This document shows positions 63,526-64,000 of a stretch of 64,000 nucleotides of DNA, one piece after another (within the stretch, counting starts at the first letter, position 1; every line of letters starts with the position of its first letter). A model generated the notes under the pieces. That model ran no database searches, had not been told where the DNA came from, and saw only the letters and a program-made list of their open reading frames with translations. The translations under genes and the position numbers were made by a program. The DNA lies in assembly GCF_004322395.1 (NCBI RefSeq), contig NZ_SCTW01000015.1:1-64000 (forward strand), given 5' to 3'. Source of the DNA: Methylobacter sp. (GTDB lineage Bacteria; Pseudomonadota; Gammaproteobacteria; Methylococcales; Methylomonadaceae).

Positions 63526-64000
63526 CTAACCGCCACTTGCCTCAGTCAGCGCTTCTAACTCATCCCATCGCAGGTAAACTTGCTCCAGTTTTTCATCGAT
63601 CTGTTTTAGTTCATCCAGGGTCTTAGCAACGGCTGTTGAATCTTGTTTATAGAACTCAGGCTCACTGATTTGCCGGTTTAATTCCGCTTGCTTGGTTTCC
63701 AGTTCATCAATCAGCTCCGGCAATTTAGCCAGTTCCTGTTGCTCTTTAAAGCTCAGCTTTTTCTTCATAGTGGGACGCACGGGAGCCGGTGCCGCTGGCT
63801 TTTCCTGCTTAGTTATCTTGACAGCTTCGGCCTGTTTCGCCTGCTTAACATGATTCATCCAATCGGTATAGCCGCCGACAAACTCATCGACTTCGCCTGA
63901 TCTATCGAGAACAAAAACGCTGGTTACCACGTTATCCAGAAAAGCCCGGTCATGACTGACCAGCAGCAACGTGCCGTCAAAGTCGACCAGCTTTTCTTCC
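63526..64000 (-). CDS. uup: ABC-F ATPase, Uup type, 3' part (runs off the window)
   Basis: The C-terminal 158 residues are in the window; the gene starts beyond 64000. The second ATPase domain ends with LLLVSHDRAFLD, then VDEFVGGYTDW, a Lys/Ala/Pro linker, and a C-terminal coiled coil (LPELIDELETKQAELNRQI), the Uup-type DNA/ribosome-binding tail. ABC-F proteins act on ribosomes or branched DNA. Confidence 0.88.
   Translation of the reverse strand, partial: EEKLVDFDGTLLLVSHDRAFLDNVVTSVFVLDRSGEVDEFVGGYTDWMNHVKQAKQAEAVKITKQEKPAAPAPVRPTMKKKLSFKEQQELAKLPELIDELETKQAELNRQISEPEFYKQDSTAVAKTLDELKQIDEKLEQVYLRWDELEALTEASGG

Noticed and set aside
1-64000. CRISPR array
   Set aside because: No regularly spaced direct repeats with unique spacers seen; the TTAATTA units near 1.3 kb and the tolA repeats are not CRISPR-like.

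Overview
The window looks like the chromosome of a mesophilic gammaproteobacterium of moderate G+C. The right third carries a standard gammaproteobacterial core in ordinary order: tRNA-Lys, queC, queE, cpoB, pal, tolB, tolA, tolR, tolQ, ybgC, ruvB, ruvA, ruvC, yebC, serB, serA. An L,D-transpeptidase, an APC permease, tRNA-Ser and the 3' part of an ABC-F gene (uup type) follow. The overall flavour suggests Methylococcales (gammaproteobacterial methanotrophs), but no methane monooxygenase or other lineage marker lies in the window, so that placement is inference.

Layout. 1-7.1 kb: the integrase end of an element inserted at the 3' end of tRNA-Leu(CAA). It holds a satellite-type HUH replication protein, an AlpA regulator, a decayed IS1-type element, an unknown gene, and an hsdM joined by deletion to the tail of hsdR. 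7.2-8.3 kb: queA. 8.3-9.2 kb: decayed sequence. 9.2-26.3 kb: a sigma54 activator followed by a tightly packed operon for coenzyme M (CoM) biosynthesis and CoM-dependent epoxide catabolism. 26.4-46.1 kb: a tandem array of integrated elements at tRNA-Lys(TTT), marked by three copies of the tRNA 3' end and three integrase remnants. Its cargo is parDE, a trypsin-nuclease fusion, an SGNH hydrolase, a GH13 amylase, a PHD/PIN toxin pair, glcDEF, and an IS3 element split by an IS110 element. 46-64 kb: core genes.

The notable system is the 11.2-26.3 kb operon. Its products are a CoA-acylating aldehyde dehydrogenase, a zinc-ribbon protein, an epoxyalkane:CoM transferase (XecA type), two hydroxyalkyl-CoM dehydrogenases, a 2-ketopropyl-CoM reductase/carboxylase homologue (XecC type), a two-subunit CoA-transferase-like pair, an unknown protein, phosphosulfolactate synthase (ComA/XcbB type), two aspartase/fumarase-family lyases (XcbC and XcbD types), a D-cysteine desulfhydrase-family PLP enzyme (XcbE type) and a CoA-disulfide-reductase-type flavoprotein. 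It therefore appears to encode both synthesis of the cofactor and its use. No alkene monooxygenase is present.

My working model is that an epoxide made elsewhere in the cell, for example by co-oxidation of ethene, is captured by CoM and oxidised to an aldehyde. The aldehyde would be converted to a CoM-thioether acyl-CoA and cleaved reductively to acetyl-CoA plus CoM. In the XecC homologue the position of the carboxylase-specific His506 is Tyr, which fits a non-carboxylating variant. Island structure, integrase remnants beside the operon and a G+C-rich regulator suggest horizontal acquisition.
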